A DNA stretch of 64,000 bases from Curvularia sp. ZM96 (taxonomy: Eukaryota > Ascomycota > Dothideomycetes > Pleosporales > Pleosporaceae). The position numbers were made by a program, and so were the translations under genes. The DNA is taken from NCBI GenBank assembly GCA_022457065.1, contig JAJGBQ010000001.1, positions 2,542,001 through 2,606,000 on the forward strand, written 5' to 3'. Every line of letters starts with the position of its first letter. The stretch's first letter is position 1. Below the pieces are notes generated by a model. The model was not told the origin of the DNA, did no database searches, and was given only the letters and a program-made list of their open reading frames with translations. Positions 1-11,569 of this stretch are shown here, one piece after another.

Positions 1-530
1 GCTGCAATTACAACAGGGGAAGAGCCGAGAAAATCAGTACCAATACCAAGACGCGAGCGCAATGTTGGCGATTATACAAATACAGCCAGCACCTGCAACT
101 AAGCTGGGTGTGTGGATGGACGAAGGGGGGAGGGAGTTGAACAGCGACACGCCAGCGGGAATGATGAGAATCGGGGTTGCGCGCGTTGCGGTTTTCAGTC
201 ATGCACGCGCCAACCCCAACCCAAGCGCTAGTCCCAAACAGGCCGGCGACCGAGCATGTACTCGCCGTCGATGACTGTATAGGACAGCACCGAGTTCGAT
301 CCGACAGAAGTTCGTCGAAACACTTTTGCATACTTGTCGTTTGCAACGCCGCCAAAATGTATGACGCCACCGCCCATTGTCACGCCTTAAATTTCGAATT
401 CACAATAAGCTGACGTACTTTAGTGGCACTTTCCCAAACTCCATTTTTTTTCCTGTACTACTACAGACCCTACTACTACAACTAATAACTCCTTACAAAA
501 CCAAGCATCAGATATCAACTGACCGATACA
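1..530. other. Intergenic, promoter of the 5'-nucleotidase gene
   Basis: No convincing gene is seen. An open minus-strand frame at 8-370 has no recognisable domain. The last 120 bases before the ATG at 531 are rich in CT and ACT tracts, as is usual for fungal leaders. Confidence 0.5.
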
Positions 531-1560
531 ATGGATTTCAACACAGCTGCGCCACCGGCGACCATGAAGTACCGGTCTGCACATGACTCACCCGCCAATA
601 ACTCTACCGTTGCAGACAAGGACGAGAAGCCCGTCTTCTTCTTTGATATTGACAATTGTGTTAGTTTGCCCCCGAGACTTGACGACTCCTGCTAACTGTT
701 TCGTAGCTCTATCCTAAGAGTGTGTAGCCTGTATTGTATAAATTGTGATACTTGGTACTAAAATGAGCAGGCCTTGAAATCCATCGTATGATGGCAGAGC
801 TGATAGGTAAGAATCCCTTTGTATAAACAGACTTGAGCAATTCAGTCTGATACTATATCTTGTTCTCGTCTGGTGCTATCGTATTTCCAAACATGCACTC
901 AACAGTCTACAGATAAATTCTTCCAAGAGCACCTCAGTCTATCGCAAAAGGATGCCATCGAGCTACACTACCGGTACTACCGTGAATACGGCCTCGCCAT
1001 TGAAGGCCTCGTGCGCCATCACAAAGTCGATGCACTGGAATATAACAGCAAAGTCGACGACGCACTACCTCTAGAAGATGTCATCAAGCCGGATCCCGAA
1101 CTACGCAAGCTGATTGAAGACATCGACACTAGCAAAGTACGCTTGTGGCTTTTCACAAACGCATACATTAACCACGGCAAGCGAGTCGTCAAATTACTGC
1201 AAGTTGACGATCTGTTCGAGGGCATCACGTACTGTGATTATGGATCGGAAAAGTTCGCCTGTAAACCCCACGCCGACATGTTCGACAAAGCCATGGCCGA
1301 GGCAGGTATCAAGTCAAACGAGAAATGCTACTTTGTTGGTGAGTTTAGACTACAGGGGTGTGATTCCTCCAGCATCGTCACTAACACTATTTCTAGATGA
1401 TTCGTACATCAACTGCAAAGCTGCCGAAGAAAGAGGATGGAAAACAGCACATCTGCTTGACAAGAACGACCCCGCGCCTGAGACGCCCGCCAGCAAGTAC
1501 CAGATCCGTAGTTTGCAAGAACTGCGCAACGTCTTCCCCGAGGTGTTCAAGAGCCCGTAA
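531..1560 (+). CDS. Pyrimidine 5'-nucleotidase, HAD superfamily (Sdt1/Phm8-like)
   Basis: Five exons: 531-659, 707-719, 771-806, 913-1338 and 1397-1560, giving 255 aa with every intron GT-AG. HAD motif I is FFFDIDNCLY, with the nucleophile and acid/base aspartates at residues 39 and 41. Motif II is in WLFTNAY, the motif III lysine is in CKPH, and motif IV is FVDDS, reconstructed across the last intron. The stretch from EYGLAIEGLV to DDALPL matches the cap region of yeast Sdt1 and Phm8. These cytosolic enzymes dephosphorylate UMP/CMP and related nucleotides (family knowledge), so this one probably serves nucleotide salvage or detoxification of pyrimidine analogues. Exon 2 is only 13 nt and encodes part of the motif I loop. 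The ATG at 531 is the first in frame upstream of the domain. Exact substrate preference cannot be told from sequence. Confidence 0.93.
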
Positions 1561-1804
1561 GGAAGCATCGTGGATGGAAAGGGGGAAGACTTACAGGACC
1601 GAACATCTCCACATCATCGAGGTACGACTAGATGTACACCAAGATCGGAAGAAATATAGATCATATAGACAAGAATACACTCGATACACCATCCGTTAAA
1701 ATAAGGTTTCTAACTGCCCGCATTATCTGACTCGGAAGCATACAATCCCGGCACGTACCGGTATACAGTCCGTACGTATTGCGGCCTTCCTTACCGCCCC
1801 TGTG

Positions 1805-1811
1805 TATATAG
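1805..1811 (+). promoter_or_regulatory. TATA-like box
   Basis: TATATAG lies 78 bases upstream of the ATG at 1889. No in-frame ATG occurs between it and 1889, which supports that start for the next gene. Confidence 0.4.
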
Positions 1812-1888
1812 CAGATAACCCCATTCCTCAAGATCCGGCCACGAATCCTTATTCCCGCCAAACAATAGTCGCATCCAACTTCACATCA

Positions 1889-2725
1889 ATGTCTTCCCAA
1901 CCCACCAAACAATATCAAATCATGTCGTCCGCAACTACCAACAACAACACCGATACCTCCGACCCACCCGCCCCGCAGTCCTCCACACTACCCCCAGCGC
2001 ACCCTTTCAATCCCACCTCCCACACGACCCCCATCGCCGCACCGCTCCCGTCTACACCTACCGTCAAGCCCTCGCGCACCCCCCTCCTCCGCCTCGAACT
2101 CCGCGATGTGTCCTCCGCCGGCGCACACGCTTTCCTGCGCCTCATCCACGCCTCGGATGCCCTCTCCAACGCCGTAGACACCGTACTCACCCACTTGTAC
2201 CGCGGGATGCCGCAATCCGACATCCCAGGCACACGCTCCGTGACACTTGTGCTGCGCGCCATGGACGGCGTGGCATACACGACAGGGCTAGAACTAGACG
2301 ACCAACACAAAGAAATCCACTTCAACACATCCTATATTTCCTCCATCGCTCCCGCGCGTCAAAAGGAAGAGATGATGGGCGTGCTCATACACGAGATGGT
2401 TCATTGCTGGCAGCAAGATGCGCTGGGTACCGCACCGACGGGGTTAACAGAGGGCGTGGCGGATTGGGTGAGGTTGAAGGCGGGGTATGCGCCGCCGCAT
2501 TGGAAGAGGAGGACGGATTGTGACTGGGATGCGGGGTATGAGCGGACGGGATATTTCCTGGAGTGGTTGGAGAAGGAGCATGGCGAGGATGTGGTGAGGA
2601 GGGTTAATGGGGCGTTGAGGGCGTGTAAGTATGAGGAGGAGAGGGTGTGGAAGGAGTGCTGTGGGAAGGGGATCAAGGAGCTGTGGAAGGAGTATAAGAA
2701 GTGTTTTGAGGAGGAATCCGAGTGA
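1889..2725 (+). CDS. Plant basic secretory protein (PBSP) family, peptidase-like protein
   Basis: Single exon, 278 aa. A low-complexity Ser/Thr/Pro head (residues 1-60) is followed by a domain resembling the PBSP family, also called peptidases of plants and bacteria. The key motif is HEMVHCWQ at about residues 168-175, an HExxH zinc-site signature, followed by GLTEGVADWVRL, where the glutamate could be the third ligand. Family members are thought to be metallopeptidases with roles in defence or nutrition, but the activity of fungal members is poorly known. There is no N-terminal signal peptide, so despite the family name this product is predicted to be intracellular or to leave by another route. 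GC content is high in the first half. An alternative start is the ATG at 1922. Confidence 0.82.
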   Translation: MSSQPTKQYQIMSSATTNNNTDTSDPPAPQSSTLPPAHPFNPTSHTTPIAAPLPSTPTVKPSRTPLLRLELRDVSSAGAHAFLRLIHASDALSNAVDTVLTHLYRGMPQSDIPGTRSVTLVLRAMDGVAYTTGLELDDQHKEIHFNTSYISSIAPARQKEEMMGVLIHEMVHCWQQDALGTAPTGLTEGVADWVRLKAGYAPPHWKRRTDCDWDAGYERTGYFLEWLEKEHGEDVVRRVNGALRACKYEEERVWKECCGKGIKELWKEYKKCFEEESE

Positions 2726-2977
2726 GCTTTTATGATGTAGTTTGTAGGAGTTCAAAAAGCTGGGGCTGTTCCCTTCTAGCAGGTGGATTACTTCCATGGT
2801 CTAAACATTACGGCGGCCGACGTATTATCTCCATGTCCGATATTGAATACACGAGATTGAAGAATGTGACGCTGTTTCATAGACTTTCCGTGTATTTACA
2901 GGCTGCGATATTTACACCTCTGGAGCAATCACGTATCCTATCCTATCCTGGTGCCTTAGTTTCGTGTATCAGCCAAT

Positions 2978-3833
2978 CTACTGCCGACCAGTGAAACCTC
3001 CAACTGGTGGTACTGGTTGCCCTTGAGTGCCTATATCCTCCTCCCCGCTGGTACCCGTTCTAGCAGTAGGCTTGGTTTCCGTAGTAGGCTCCTTGGGCTC
3101 TCCCATGCCATCTGGCTTGGGCGGCGACTTGGTGCCGGGACCGCCGCGCTTCTGCCAATCGAGCCATGAGCCACGGTATTCACCAACGTTTGAATACCTA
3201 TCGCCTGTTAGTCACCGATCTTGGTTCTGATATTTTACGTCTCGTGTGATATGACGTTTTGTAAGAGATCGGACTCACCCGGCTTGTCTCGCAATGCCTG
3301 CCGCCGCCGAACTCCTCACTCCCGCCTTGCAGAAAAACACCACCTCTTTGGCCTTGGGTGGCTTCTGGAACCCGAAGCGATCCTCAAAGTCTTCCTCGCT
3401 TAGTAGTAGCGCATCTGGCTGGGATGTGACAGGGATATTGATAGAGGTCGGAATAGTGTTGGCCTCGAACTCGTGGGGTTCGCGCACGTCGATGAGAAGA
3501 CGAGAGTCGGAAGGGTGTTCGAGAATGTGCAGGACCTTGAAAGATTAGACATTTTCAGTCGCCAGAGAGAAAACAACATACGTCTTCAAACTGGTAGACT
3601 TTGTTCAGGCCGGTTGGCTTTTGCGAATGCCATCTCTTCTGTGCAGGCGCCACCTGCAGCCTTGGTGCGCTTCCTGCTACAGCTGTCCCTCTTTGTGAAG
3701 TGCATGTCTTTTGTTGTCGCGATGCAAGGCTGAATGCTCGTACAACGTTGGAGCCCAGTCGCGGAGTCTGTCGTGCTACGATCGACGCATTTGCGCGGGT
3801 ACAAAAGAGTTGAGCCGCGCGTTTGGAAGCCAT
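2978..3833 (-). CDS. Mitochondrial rhodanese-domain sulfurtransferase (Rdl2-like)
   Basis: Three exons on the minus strand: 3582-3833, 3279-3535 and 2978-3197, giving 242 aa. Residues 1-75 are basic and rich in Arg, Ser and Ala, consistent with a mitochondrial presequence. The rhodanese domain starts near YQFEDV and contains LIDVREPHEF and the active-site loop FFCKAGVRSSAA; the cysteine is the predicted persulfide carrier. It ends with NVGEYRGSWLDW, typical of single-domain fungal rhodaneses related to yeast Rdl2 (thiosulfate to cyanide or thiol sulfur transfer). A Pro/Thr/Gly-rich tail of about 50 residues follows. The acceptor for the last exon is GATAG at 3198-3202, chosen because the nearer CAG would bring a stop codon into frame. 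The gene converges on the PBSP-family gene, with 252 bases between them. Confidence 0.9.
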
Positions 3834-4494
3834 TGCTGCTGCACAATGGAGTATATCAGGCAAAAGGGTTTATGTAAATCTAGTACTTCAAACTTGAAGG
3901 ATTTGGGCGTGCGACGTGTCCTGTGAGTAGAGGTATTTGACAATGCCACGGAAAGCTCCTGCTCGGATGAGCATATGGATTATTGCCGACGTCACTCTTT
4001 GCGAACGGCAGGCCCCGCCATCCACGCTAAGCCTTATGACGGCACTAGCATCATTTGTTGGATCAGGAAATAATGCATAAGATAGGACGATCCTACTGTA
4101 CATGAGATGAGTACACCTTATATAGGCGTATAGACAAGTAAACAATCTACAATCTGTTTGTACATGGGATGAAAGCTGGAACCATCCAGAAACCAACATT
4201 TTTGAGTACATGCTATTGGCACAGCCTTCTTGATACCGACGGTTGCACTGGATTAGTGAACTGCGTGAATGCTTGTACAAGAGTTGAAAAGAGCTGAGTA
4301 GTATTCATGTCATCTATATACATACAAGACATAGCAAATATTTCTGATCGACCTGCTCCGCATGAGTACCATCCCGCAACGCCAGCATAGTATAGAAACC
4401 GATGGGGTATTAGACGTATGAAATGGTGATATTATGCAGAGTAAGAAACAGACAAGCAGACTGGACGTTTGCGATTGAGCAACCGAGGACACGG
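3834..4494. other. Intergenic
   Basis: Lies between the 5' end of the rhodanese gene and the 3' end of the Atos-like gene. It probably holds the rhodanese promoter and the Atos-like 3' UTR. An open minus-strand frame at 3888-4280 shows no domain. No repeats or RNA genes are seen. Confidence 0.5.
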
Positions 4495-6981
4495 TCAAAC
4501 CTCCTCATTACGCTCAACGTCTAAACCACGTAGCTTCTGCGACAGCAAACCCGCACTGGGAGGGCTGTTTGGGCTACTGATAGGAGAAAATGCGTTTCCG
4601 CCATAGCCAACATCGCCTTTGTTGAGCTTCTCAAATACACCGTCGGCTTGATTGGACAAGCTATTCACACCAGATCTTGGAGATGTGACTGGAGTTCTGA
4701 AAGGACTCTTTGGGTCCATATCCATGTGATCGCGGGAGACGGGTCGTGATTCAATAGCAGCTAGTCGGTTGAAATTGAAAGGTATAGGCGGCAAATCTGG
4801 CATAGGCGAGTTGAAGCTGTTCGACGCAGACGAGTTTGTAGTACCGCCAGTGAACTTGACAGCTATTGGGGGTAACGGTGCGTGGTGTCTCAGACCATCG
4901 AGCTGATCGAACGCTTGCTGTGAGTAAGGGCGTGGCCATCCAGCACTGCGACGACGCGAATCTCCTTCGCTAGTGGGCTGAGCTCCAGCAGATGGAGTCT
5001 TTTGTGAAGCTAGCGAATCGCGCGATGGCTTATAAGTGCTATATCTGGGCTCGGGTTGTTGGATCTCATTTCTCAGTTTCTCCTTTCCATCGGGCACCCT
5101 ATTGGCAAAGACGACGCGTATGCTTTTGTATAGGTAATATCGGCCCTTTGACGGGCAACAAATATGTAGGTGAATCAGATAACGAAGAATGGGGCGATCA
5201 TTGGGGTCATCCGAGCCGCTGAGAGCAGCTTCTGGCCGATCGGTACCAAGGTTCTTCCGCGAAGAAGCGGGCATGTCTATTATGGGTCCAGCGGAGTAAC
5301 TTCGTTGCCGAACAAACGTTTTCTGGCCTGGCTCCATATCTGAGACGTCGTACGGAACTAGGAACAGTTTTACTGCCGTCTTGTTCGGATTCTTTAGAAC
5401 AATCTGAAGTTGACCCTGGGAAGGGATGCGATAACAACCTCCAGGGGGAGCCTTGGGTGATGTGGATCGTCGTTTCTTCTTTTCTCTCCGGCGAAGCTCT
5501 CCCTTTGTATCCTGTGCGTTCTCTTCATCGCCAAGCTGTATTCGAAAGTCCAAGTCGTCCTGATCTGGAGCGGGCGCAACATGCCTCCGCTTACGTTTAC
5601 CAGGTTCGCTGCTTTCGTCGGGAGCTGGTAATGAATTCTCCAAGTCAATCAGACCGACATAAGGACTCGGCTCATTGTCTGAGATTCTACCGTTTCCTGT
5701 ATTGTAGCTGTAGAAAACTGCTGGAAACGGGATTGTGACATGAGGTGGGCATTTGAGACTGGACTTGCACTGCCCTCTTCCGAGAACGCCAATCTTGGCG
5801 ACAAAGTCAAGAGGCCGCGACGGGGTAGTAGACATGCGTCCTCGAAGGATCGATTCTTCATATGAGCCTACCATAGGTGCGTGCTGAAGTGGAGACGCCT
5901 CTGATGAAAAGGAAGGCCGCCGTGGATGGAGATATGGAGTTTGCGACAAGGACTGAGGTTCCGACTGATTAAATGTCGATGCTCGCCGGGGTTGATGAGC
6001 TTGGTATGGTATCGAACTACTGTAGCGCAGATGACGAGCAGCAGGCGTTCCAGTTGCAGAGCGCGCCATCTGGGTAGGTTGGTAGCCATGAAAAGACGCA
6101 GGAGTGTATGTGTGGCGGCGGCTGTTTCTACTGGGGCTTGGTGAAGCCTGTCGGGAGCTTGGGGTAGAAGAGAAATCCAGGTCAGTATTATTTGCCTGTT
6201 GCACAAGCGGGCTTGTTGGAGGCAAAAGTGTAATAGAACTAAGTGAGGACCGTGATGTTGCCCGTGAGCGCGGGGCTGTGCGACTGTCGCTGTTGTGTGG
6301 TTCCGCATATGAGACGTCATTCCGATTTGGATGATACGCAGCCGATGGAAAAGAAGGATCCCAGGGCACCACCGGAGATGTCGCTAGGAAGTTGGAAGAC
6401 GAGACATCATCGCCCAAAGTGCGCCCTACTCTCTTCTCTCGGAAATCTCCAGAGTGCAATGCCGATCGGGGGCGTTCAATCTCCAGGCCTGCCGCTGCAT
6501 GGTCTCGTACGTGTTCGAGAGAGGACGTCTGGGAGAGCTGTAACTCGGCGGAAGGAACAAGAGTTGTCTTTGGGCAATCGTGGGAGATTGGACGGATGGG
6601 AGAGTCGTGGTCGCCTGTGATGTCACTCTGCGAAGTAGGTCAGCAAACCGTTACGGTGAATGGGCATAGCAATAATCCCCCTCTAGGCTGTCATATACTC
6701 ACACCCTGCCATTGTGCCCATGAGGGGCTGTTTGTCCTCTTGATCCTTTCCATCCACTCTTTCCGACCCAAGGCGGATGACTTGCGCGTTTGGCTAGGAG
6801 ACTCAGGATCCGCGTCGAGCGACGATCCGGATGCTGCGGGTCCTTGTTCCTGCATATTGTAATTCCAGCCCGCGTGCCGACCAGAATCTGTGGTTCCTAC
6901 TGCCTGGAGGCTGGTCGTCAATGGGTGAGGCACGTTTGGTGGCGCCCGCGGGCTGTCACTAGGCTCATGAAATATGGGCAT
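4495..6981 (-). CDS. Atos/FAM214-like conserved-domain protein
   Basis: Two exons (6703-6981 and 4495-6627; intron 6628-6702), 803 aa. Most of the first 340 residues are low-complexity Ser/Pro/Arg. A DUF4210-type motif, SYEESILRGR...FVAKIGVLG, sits near residues 347-376. The C-terminal conserved block is near 489-604 and contains GQLQIVLKNPNKTAVKLFLV, KTFVRQRSY and ILRYLIHLHICCPSKGR. This two-part layout is that of the Atos family (animal FAM214A/B, Drosophila Atossa, and fungal relatives annotated for chromosome segregation in meiosis). A nuclear regulatory role is inferred; no catalytic motif is seen. The start is the first ATG in frame (MPIFHEPSD). It is transcribed divergently from FYV7 with 717 bases between the starts. 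Confidence 0.85.
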
Positions 6982-7698
6982 GGCTGAAGCAGATGGTGGC
7001 AATGGATGGCATAGGAGCAAATGGTGAGCAAATCAAAGCATACAGAGAGAAATGCGCAGACGCGTGGAGAGTGTGGGAGTACTAGGATGAAGGTTCGCAG
7101 CGATGGCGTAGAGGGTCAGGTTGGAGCGGTTGGAGCACCTGCTGGCCCGGCGAGATGGTATGAGTAAGAGTTTCCAGTTTAATCCGGGTGCGCTGGCTCC
7201 AGTCGCAGCCTCATTGCGCCATCATACTGCCCGGGTCTGCGACAAAGGGCCGTGGAGCTGGCCAGTCGAGGGTGCGGAGAGAGAGGGGCGCACGAGGGCG
7301 GATGACGCGCTGCGATGTACAATGTCCCGAGTTTCCTAATCGCTGCTGATAAAGTCGATGGTGCCACCGCCCGCCCGCTGAGACGCTATCAATGTAAGTA
7401 TGGACAGGTTTTGGTCACACGACGAGAAAAAAGAACCGCTTTTTCCGGCATTGCTGGCTGCACGTGCCTGCGACGCAACGAGTGTGACTGGTGCTTGGGA
7501 AAAGGCACGGGAATGCACATGGATGTACTCTGGACAGGTGCTGGTTCCCCTCCCCGCCGCCGACGATACGAAGACGCGATACGAAGACGGTGGCCGGGTT
7601 CCGCTTTGCCAAGCCCGCCGCACCTCCGCGGTCTCTTGTGCTCTTCCCATCCTAGCGCTGTTCATCCAAACTTTTGCGACACCACGACAACTCGCGCA
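6982..7698. promoter_or_regulatory. Shared divergent promoter region, Atos-like / FYV7
   Basis: A 717-base spacer between two divergent starts. A CACGTG E-box-type hexamer is at 7461-7466, 233 bases upstream of the FYV7 ATG. Open frames here have no recognisable domains. Confidence 0.45.
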
Positions 7699-8475
7699 AT
7701 GGCGGTAAAACGACCGCACGAGGGCGACGCCGCCTCGTCTGCGAAGAGGCACAAGAAGAAGGGCTTCGCCATCGGACCTGCCAACCTACCCGACGGCACG
7801 CATCGAAGAAAAAGTAAGCCTCTTCCTGTTCGCATCCCTGTCGCACTCCAGACGCCTACGATGCCAGTCAATATCTGCACGGGAATACGGATACCTCTGC
7901 GACTGATCTGAACCCTATATTGTGCCCCTGCGGCAAGCCAAGCCTCGCCTCAGCTGCTAACTGCGCGCCCAGTTGAAAAGATCAAGAAGAGCCTCATCGA
8001 AAAGGCCAAGATCAAGAAACAATATGCCAAGTTGAAAGCACGAGAAGACAAGGAGGGCGCTACTTCGCGCAAGTCCGTCTACGACCGCGAGGCTAGCGAC
8101 GAGAATACCAACCAACAGCTCCCGGAGCCCGCTCCCGAGCCTACTCTAGAGCCGCACCCCGACCGTGTTGCCATGCTCGAGGAAAACTCGCCTGAACCAG
8201 AGCGCCAGCAGAGTTTCCAACGGCGCCAGCGACGGCCACGCCCCCAGCCCTTCCAGAAAGAGAGTGAACTGGCCCAAAAGAAGAGAGAGGAGGCTGAGGC
8301 ACGCCACAAGGCGCGCGAAGAGGCCGAGAGAGAGCGTGCGAAGAAGGCTGCTGAGCGAGAGCGCTTCAGAAAAACAATGGCAAAAGCGAGAGGTGGTCCA
8401 AATGGACAGAGGAAGCTGGGTCGCGAGAGCACTGTTCTGCTTGCTAAAGCACAAAGGCTTATGGGCAAAACCTGA
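7699..8475 (+). CDS. FYV7: rRNA-processing protein Fyv7 family
   Basis: Two exons (7699-7813 and 7973-8475; 159-nt intron), 205 aa. The N-terminus carries KRHKKKGFAIGPANLPDGT followed across the intron by RRKIEKIKKSLIEKAKIKKQ, the hallmark of Fyv7. The rest is highly charged: an acidic/Pro stretch (about 65-110), then a long Glu/Arg/Lys helix from about 120 to 175 (KKREEAEARHKAREEAER), probably coiled coil. In yeast Fyv7 acts in the nucleolus in 18S rRNA maturation within the small-subunit processome (known from yeast). No enzymatic motif is present. The intron joins A|TT to give the Ile of KIEKIKK, which fixes the splice sites. Confidence 0.88.
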
Positions 8476-10105
8476 AACACATCATCCAAGTTTGGAGCGC
8501 AGTCGAGCATGTGCGATTGCCACTGTCACACGTTGTCCACTCAGCCTTGTCTTCGGCCTTAACAACAAGGGGTAATCGGGTCAGAGGGCGGAGGACCTCG
8601 TTGCGAGGTGGAGTAGGAAACCGAGCGTCGCACGGGAGACAACAGGGCAGGCTATCCTGGTCGTTCACAGTCACGTGGTGGCTGCCGTTGGTGTCAAGTG
8701 GACTAGAATGATAACAGCGACGTCGTCTTCGGATGGTGCCGCATCGTCAATCAGGTTAGTTCCCCCGCACTGGAGGCGTGTGGCTTTGTCCTCAACCTTG
8801 CTCTCTAGGGCCTTGGAGAATGGCTGCTCGTACGCCGTGTCATGAACTGCAACTCTGTTACGCACGGCTACCCCGAGCCGCCAAACTATCAGTCTGTACG
8901 TACGCTGTTACTCCATAGAATGAATATCAAAATCTACGAGCAAAAGATTTCCTCCCACAGATGCATTGCGACGCAAGTAAAATCCCGCGATAGCTTGTTT
9001 TGGACATCCCGTACGGTATGCAAGGAAGTTCAGTGCGATACCAATACTGTGTTTTTGACTAAATCTTGTGATGCGCACCAAGGGAAGACGGCGCTTGGGC
9101 GCACAGTGATCGACTGTTAATCATCGCAGCGCGCCGTTAGGACTGTTCCGCCAGCTGGTCCCGTTAATTTTGTCAAGTCCTTATCCCTGTCGACCTACAG
9201 CTTGCAACTCGGATTTCAGTAACACCGATGCACTGGTCAATATCCCTGAGCTCGCTCTTGAGAAGATTTCTTATTGCAGTCAGGATATTCGACTCGCAGC
9301 ATACCCTTTCTTCACAACGTCGTCTGTTCATGTTGCTTGTAGGCCAATCACAATCATCTTCAGGGGCAAGGATTCCATAGCATCAACCAGTAACTTACAT
9401 ATGGACTGCTACCGAGAAGCCCCTCAGACGCATACCCTCCCGTGAAGGCCCCGGCCGCTTTGGGCACGGCTCGTGGAGCAATAAGCTCATTCTGACCGGC
9501 AGCTAAAGTTGTGATGTTCCTCGGTTCGTTTAGCGGTGAATAGCCCATGCAACTATGCCTTACAGGCCACCAACCCTTTCTAGAATCCTTGGGGCTGTAC
9601 ACCCTCCCATAGTAGCCCGTCGGTCGATGCATTAGCACCATGCGCACGCGTCATGATGGGCAAAGCCCCTTCCCGCTACAAGGGTAATCTACTTCGTATC
9701 ATCGAACAGTTTCAACATGATTACCTAGTCAACGCACTCACTAGCCAGATACAGGTGCCACTTGGAACAGCACAGCTTGGCAAGGGACTTCCTCGCTATC
9801 CTGTCCCGTCTACCCTCTGTTGTACCCAAATACCTGGACTGCCAAGACTCTGGCTGTCGTTGGACTGCCTGCACCTTAAAACCGGGGCAAGTCCTTCACC
9901 ATGTAAGGTCAGATACACTTGGCCATTACCCCTTCCTATGCCTTCATATTTGTACTTTTAGAATTTTGAACCCTGATCCCAATCGTCTTACCAAGGCATA
10001 TCCTCTTTGAACCTATACTGCCATCAAATCCCTTCGCTTCGCTGTGCCTCATTTCGGCCAAGTCACCCCACAAAACGTGTCAAGACTTGGTCTCTCGAGG
10101 CACCA
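8476..10105. other. Intergenic, 1.6 kb
   Basis: Nothing coding is convincing here; open frames stay under about 100 codons with no domains. One CACGTG hexamer is at 8672-8677. The block presumably holds the FYV7 3' end and the promoter of the Myb gene. Confidence 0.45.
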
Positions 10106-11569
10106 ATGGAACCTTACAGTAACCCTCCCAGAAAATGGTCACCGTCAGAAGACCAAAAGCTACGAGAGGGGGTTGAAGCTCAATGTAAGTCTTGATTTTC
10201 TTTACATGAATTCATATTACTTCATGGTTAGAAGAACACAATTTTGCGCACACGGTTTCGACCAGTAACTGACTGTTGCAGTGAGAGAAGGAGAGGTCAA
10301 AGATTGGTATGTTTTGGCTACAAAGACTAAAGCTTCCTGTCTGACCTGCTACACAGGTGCAGAATCGCCGACAGCCTCCCTGGACGGACAAACAAAGACT
10401 GCCGAAAGCGATGGCACAACTCAGTAGCAGGGGGTCTCAAGAAGGGACAGTGGTCAAAGAGCGAAGATGATCTTCTCTCGAGAGGAGTTGAAGAATACGG
10501 CCAAAGGTGGGATTCCATAGTCAGAGAATCTATGCGGAGGGCTGACAGATGACCATCAGATGGACAGTAGTGGCAAGCTGCGTGGGAACAAGGAGCGCTG
10601 ATCGTATGTATTTCTGTGTTCTACCAAGGCCTGGTTTTACTAACAAGTTAACAGAATGTGCAAAGCGGTGGCAACAGTCACTCGACCCAGCTCTAGACCG
10701 TAGCGAGTGGCATGACAATGATGTCAGTTTACAACAACCTGAAGAGAATTTGATGGTCCCTGTGCGCTAACTTATTCCAACAGGACAATGAGCTCATTGA
10801 TGCAGTCCAGCGACTTGGGCGCCATTGGAAAGATATCCAGCGAGAGCACTTCCCGGAAAGATCGAAAAACGATATCAAGAATCGGTGGGTTACTTGCAGA
10901 CAGATTCTAGGCGTTCCACTAACAATCCACAGCTACACAGTTCTTGTACGGCGATATCAAAATCAAGGCATCACTCTCGCCAACGCTCCAAGCTCTCCAT
11001 CTGATTGCAGCACACCAGCTCCAATAGCAAGCTACGCCGAAGACGACGGTTACCTGTCCCCCAATCCCGCAATGTATGATTCTCTACTACAGTCATCGTC
11101 ACGGAGAGGGGATCGCCTTTCGTGGTCAAGTTTCGACAACGACGCCTACTCAACGTGGTCATCTCCACAACCATACTCCATATGCATACCTGCCTCTGTT
11201 CCCAATTCGCACTTGCATCAACCCGCAACTTCTATGCCTCAATATGGATATGCTCAGCCACCACTACTGTGCTCGAATGCACCCCCGTCATGGAATCAAA
11301 CGACCCCGTACATGCATCCTTCATCACCCTCGCTACACACCGGCGCGTCACCAAACCATTCCGTCTACGGTTGTAATAGCTATCCAGTTGCTCAGCAGCC
11401 AATACTATCCCGATCCGTGCCCTACACAGCCCCCACGACCCAAGCCCCATATGTGACCATGCCACATGTGCCGCCACGTACAGCAACTAGTCAGCAGGAT
11501 TACAATGCGACAACATCGGCAATGTATCAGGATCCCAGAAGCGTACAGAATTCTTTCTACCGTTCATGA
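10106..11569 (+). CDS. Three-repeat Myb-like DNA-binding protein
   Basis: Seven exons: 10106-10184, 10282-10306, 10357-10506, 10560-10603, 10655-10722, 10784-10884 and 10933-11569. All introns are GT-AG and the phases close to 367 aa. Three Myb/SANT repeats fill residues 9-165: RKWSPSEDQKL...KDCRKRWHN; GQWSKSEDDLL...QRWTVVASCVG...QCAKRWQQ; and SEWHDNDDNELIDAVQRLG...KNDIKNRYTVL. The tryptophan spacing and the (R/K)RW or NRY ends of the recognition helices are clear. The remaining 200 residues are Ser/Pro/Tyr/Gln-rich without a known domain, as in many fungal transcription factors. Predicted nuclear, sequence-specific DNA binding; target genes are unknown. Exons 2 and 4 are unusually short (25 and 44 nt), and both interrupt the DNA-binding region. 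Confidence 0.88.

Noticed and set aside
8..370. 120-codon open frame, minus strand
   Set aside because: No domain, Cys/Leu-rich composition, no splice or promoter support; overlaps other open frames on the opposite strand.
3198..3205. Nearer CAG acceptor (ending at 3205) for the last rhodanese exon
   Set aside because: It would bring a stop codon into frame; the GATAG site six bases on restores the conserved GYSNVGEY sequence.
5447..5738. Plus-strand frames within the Atos-like gene
   Set aside because: Shadows of the real minus-strand exon; no domain.
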